Shown here: positions 61,169-64,000 of the stretch, piece after piece
How positions within the stretch are numbered: the stretch's first letter is position 1
Layout of the letters: every line of letters begins with the position of its first letter
NCBI RefSeq assembly: GCF_002261215.1
Contig: NZ_NEVS01000004.1
Coordinates: 4,526,001 to 4,590,000, forward strand
DNA: 64,000 nucleotides
Reading direction: 5' to 3'
Origin: Bordetella genomosp. 11
GTDB taxonomy: Bacteria > Pseudomonadota > Gammaproteobacteria > Burkholderiales > Burkholderiaceae_B
The notes under the pieces: generated by a model
Told to the model about the DNA's origin: nothing
Databases searched by the model: none
Seen by the model: the letters and a program-made list of their open reading frames with translations, nothing else
Made by a program: the position numbers and the translations under genes

Positions 61169-62578
61169 CTACTGGATCCGCCGTATCGACGGCGGCCGCC
61201 ATAATCCCTCGACGGCGTCCTCGCGTGGCTGGTACATGCGCAGCATCAGCGTGAAGCGGCCGCTCTGGGGCGCGGGCAGCCAGTTGCGCAGCTGTTCGCC
61301 CGCGGGCGGTGCGTACTGCACGTAGACAGTGGACGTGCCATCCGCCGCCGGCGTCAAGGGATGGCGGCTACCGACGGCGTACAGATTGACCGCGTTGTCG
61401 TACAGTTCGCGCCGGTCGTTGTACAGCGTCATCGACCAGAGCGCGTCCGCGGGCGGCAACTGGCCGCGATCGAAGCGCACCTCATAGCGGAAGCTGCCAT
61501 CCAGCAGCCGCCCCTCCGAATCGGCGGCGGCGCGCAGCACGATTTCATCTTCCGGCAAAGGCGTGGCGAGCTGCACGCGCGCGGCCCGGGCCCGCAGCGC
61601 ATAGTCGGTGCCGTAGCTGCCCAGCCGCCGGTCGGGCATGCGCCAGGCATCCCCGCGGCGCGGCCGTGGCTGCATGGGCGAACGCACGCTGGCCTGCCCG
61701 CGCAGCGCGCCGGCCTCCACCGCGGCCCGTATGTCGGCGGGCAGGCGCGAGGGGTCGAAACGTTGGCCGGGCGCCAGGCCCAGCCTGGCCATGCGCTGCA
61801 GAACCGGGTCATCGCCGGCATGCGGCGGATAGCGCGAGGCCAGTTCCGCGAACGCCGAAAAGAACTCCTGCGCCGGCATCTCGCCGACCTGATCGACCGG
61901 CGCGCGCCGCGACAACGCCACGTCGAAATGCCCCTCCGGCGGCACGGTCTTCTTGCCCCAGCGCGACAATGGCGTGGCTTCCACGGCCATCTGGAAACCC
62001 TGCGCGGCGCCCAGGTCCCGCAGGTCGCGATACGCCACGCGCAAACGCAGCAGGCCGGCATTCGTGGGCGCGCGCAGCGCCTCCGCCGGCTTGGGCAGCT
62101 TGCCGTGCCAGTCGGATGCCACGATCGCATACACGCGCAGGCCGTCCTGCGCCGTGCGGCTGCCCGGTGCCGAGAACACATCGGACCACATATCGGCCAG
62201 GGTGATCGAGTAATAGCGGCCGCGCGCGTCGGGCACCTCGATCAGCAGCGGTTCCTTGGATACGTCGAACCACAACAGCGACCACAGCGTGTCGACGTCG
62301 GGGTAAGGCAGACCGTGCAGCAGCGGGTCCGCGGGCCGGCTCATGTGCGTGAAGCGGTTGACCGGCGCGCCAGCGCCGAACGCGATGTCCGGCACCTGCA
62401 CGTTGGTCTGCACGCGACGGGCGACATCCATCAGCACCAGCGGATATGCGTAGACGTAGGCGTCGGCGGCAATATCGCGCGCCTGGCCCGCGTCCAGCGG
62501 CGGCGCCGCCCACGCGGGCACGCGCCCGGCGGCGGCCAGGCATAGCACCACCACGGCAAGACTGCGGCACAAACGCAT
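61169..62578 (-). CDS. DUF1254/DUF1214 domain secreted protein
   Basis: A 469-residue exported protein. A signal peptide (MRLCRSLAVVVLCLAAAGRVPAWA) is followed by the DUF1254 domain (DAYVYAYPLVLMDVARR, NRFTHMSRPADP, DTLWSLLWFDVSKEPLLIEVPD) and the C-terminal DUF1214 domain (DALWSMTLYNDRRELYDNAVN, RHPLTPAADGTSTVYVQ). The pair is widespread in proteobacteria; function unknown. Convergent with ubiA at 20 nt. Confidence 0.92.
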   Translation of the reverse strand: MRLCRSLAVVVLCLAAAGRVPAWAAPPLDAGQARDIAADAYVYAYPLVLMDVARRVQTNVQVPDIAFGAGAPVNRFTHMSRPADPLLHGLPYPDVDTLWSLLWFDVSKEPLLIEVPDARGRYYSITLADMWSDVFSAPGSRTAQDGLRVYAIVASDWHGKLPKPAEALRAPTNAGLLRLRVAYRDLRDLGAAQGFQMAVEATPLSRWGKKTVPPEGHFDVALSRRAPVDQVGEMPAQEFFSAFAELASRYPPHAGDDPVLQRMARLGLAPGQRFDPSRLPADIRAAVEAGALRGQASVRSPMQPRPRRGDAWRMPDRRLGSYGTDYALRARAARVQLATPLPEDEIVLRAAADSEGRLLDGSFRYEVRFDRGQLPPADALWSMTLYNDRRELYDNAVNLYAVGSRHPLTPAADGTSTVYVQYAPPAGEQLRNWLPAPQSGRFTLMLRMYQPREDAVEGLWRPPSIRRIQ

Positions 62579-62851
62579 GCGGAATCGCCCCCCGGGTGCC
62601 GCGCGGACATTCCGCGCGCCTCGGCAAAATTCTAGTGGGCGAAAGTCTTAGCACCCATCCCGGAAACGATGCATAAAAGGATGACGCGGACATGGAATCC
62701 CCGGTCTGCCCGGGTACCCGACAGGATGCGCGGCGCCCGCGGCCGCTACGTTGGCGTCCCCATGGCCGGCCACAGCCGATAGAATGCGCCTTATTGGTGC
62801 ATCGCCGCGGGGCGATGCGCCGCCCCATGTTCCACCACTACAGGCACGCCC

Positions 62852-63694
62852 ATGTATCCGACCGTCGCAGGCGACGCGCAAGCGCCTCGCAAGCCCATCA
62901 CTTTGGCCACGCTGGTTGCCATGCACCAGCGCGGCGAAAAAATCGCCATGCTTACCTGCTATGACGCCAGCTTCGCCTCGCTGCTGGACCAGAGCGGTGT
63001 CGACATCCTGTTGATCGGCGATTCGCTGGGCAATGTCGTGCAGGGGCAATCGTCGACGCTGCCCGTCACGCTGGAGCACATGGTGTATCACACCGAATGC
63101 GTCGCGCGCGGCAACAAGACCGCCTGGGTGCTGGCCGACCTGCCGTGGGGCAGCTATCACGAATCGCCCCGGCAGGCCTATGCCAGCGCGGCGCGGCTGA
63201 TGGCGGCCGGCGCGCAGATGGTAAAGGTGGAAGGCATGGACGGCCGCACGCCGTGGATGTCCGACATCGTGGCCTTCCTGACGGAACGCGGCATACCGGT
63301 GTGCGCCCACATGGGCCTGACGCCGCAGTTCGTGCATGCGCTGGGCGGCTACCGGGTGCAGGGCAAGGACGATGCGGGCGCGGCGCACCTGAAGCAGCAG
63401 GCGCGCGTGATGCGCGATGCCGGCGCCAGCATGCTGCTGTACGAGATGGTCCCCGCCGCGCTGGCCGCCGACATCACGGCCGATGTGAACATCCCCACCA
63501 TCGGCATCGGCGCCGGCGCCGGATGCTCGGGACAGGTGCTGGTGCTGCACGATATGCTGAATGTCTTCCCGGGACGCAAGGCGCGCTTCGTGCGCAATTT
63601 CATGGACGGCGCGAGCAGCATCCAGGATGCCGTCCAGGCCTATGTACGCGCGGTGAAGGACGGCAGCTTCCCGGCCCCGGAACATTCCTATTGA
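62852..63694 (+). CDS. panB: 3-methyl-2-oxobutanoate hydroxymethyltransferase
   Basis: First committed enzyme of pantothenate synthesis: adds a hydroxymethyl group from methylene-tetrahydrofolate to 2-oxoisovalerate, giving ketopantoate. 280 residues, TIM barrel. Mg ligands and substrate residues are present in [24 protein letters not shown] and [27 protein letters not shown] and [18 protein letters not shown] follow the PanB pattern. The first 25 residues (to PKPIT) are an extension before the usual start. panC is not adjacent. Confidence 0.96.
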   Translation: MYPTVAGDAQAPRKPITLATLVAMHQRGEKIAMLTCYDASFASLLDQSGVDILLIGDSLGNVVQGQSSTLPVTLEHMVYHTECVARGNKTAWVLADLPWGSYHESPRQAYASAARLMAAGAQMVKVEGMDGRTPWMSDIVAFLTERGIPVCAHMGLTPQFVHALGGYRVQGKDDAGAAHLKQQARVMRDAGASMLLYEMVPAALAADITADVNIPTIGIGAGAGCSGQVLVLHDMLNVFPGRKARFVRNFMDGASSIQDAVQAYVRAVKDGSFPAPEHSY

Positions 63695-63807
63695 GCGATG
63701 GCGAGCCGGCACGCCGGATCGTACCCGGCAGGATCGCACGCCGCCGGATCCCGCGGGCCGGCGCACGCACTGCCGCACCGCGCCCCGGGCCCGTCACACC
63801 GGGCCTG

Positions 63808-64000
<193 letters not shown>

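Overview
The window looks like chromosomal DNA of a high-GC betaproteobacterium of the Alcaligenaceae, most like Bordetella or a close relative. This rests on the very GC-rich third codon positions, a Bug-type solute-binding protein, an ESPR-type autotransporter, UbiA and PanB housekeeping genes, and the neighbourhood fmdB / DUF502 / aspS / ybhP / clsB. No rRNA, tRNA, CRISPR array, transposase or phage gene was recognised.

Layout. (1) 1-4667, minus strand: end of a surface-polysaccharide operon (WecA-like glycan-1-phosphate transferase, GT2 glycosyltransferase, rfbB, rfbD, rfbA), almost every junction being an overlap of 4 nt or a gap of 2 nt. (2) 5115-11913: a CoxG-like protein, an EamA transporter, and a thiolase plus bifunctional beta-oxidation enzyme separated by an unrecognised lower-GC gene. 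(3) 12133-18589, minus strand: fmdB, DUF502, aspS, ybhP and clsB in close order, then a putative Na+/H+ antiporter. (4) 18908-34032: a large acid-catabolism region containing a DUF1932 dehydrogenase, a Bug binding protein, two GntR regulators of different subfamilies, two CaiB-type CoA-transferases, an HMG-CoA-lyase-like enzyme, three HpcH/HpaI-type lyases and a complete LIV-type ABC importer. (5) 34048-41958: a giant autotransporter, a PepSY gene remnant and a Fur-box-preceded TonB siderophore receptor. (6) 42265-51387: an accessory block of lower apparent GC with four short-chain dehydrogenases, two AraC and one LysR regulators, an EthD-like protein, a tautomerase-like protein, a metallo-hydrolase and a nucleotidyltransferase. 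(7) 52017-64000: YCII protein, a chimeric autotransporter relic, a large unrecognised protein, a dapA-like/GMC-oxidoreductase pair, a free-methionine-sulfoxide reductase, an aminotransferase, ubiA, a DUF1254 protein, panB and the end of another SDR gene.

The most interesting part is region 4. Two divergent regulator/operon units (GntR-FCD with CaiB plus HMGL-like; GntR-UTRA with HpcH lyase, CaiB and ABC importer) carry an identical 20-base element at the same place in their promoters: a TTGAC[A/G] box, 17 bases, then TAWTGT running into the palindrome TGTACGTACA. This suggests one coordinately controlled regulon that imports an organic acid, activates it with CoA and cleaves the CoA ester. 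The enzymes look atypical: both CaiB proteins appear to have Gly where the family's nucleophilic Asp normally sits, and the HMGL-like enzyme has Gly in place of the loop Cys. The substrate may therefore not be a textbook one. The binding-protein genes of this region are bordered by GC-rich stem-loops that could raise their mRNA stability.

Other points of note: a 115-bp chimera at 52452-52566 that joins an internal piece of the autotransporter passenger to the sequence upstream of that gene; a perfect 11-bp inverted repeat overlapping a terminator-like hairpin at 57960-58018, a candidate small RNA; and two large unrecognised proteins at 8296 and 52645. All assignments come from reading the sequence and motifs; no database search was possible.
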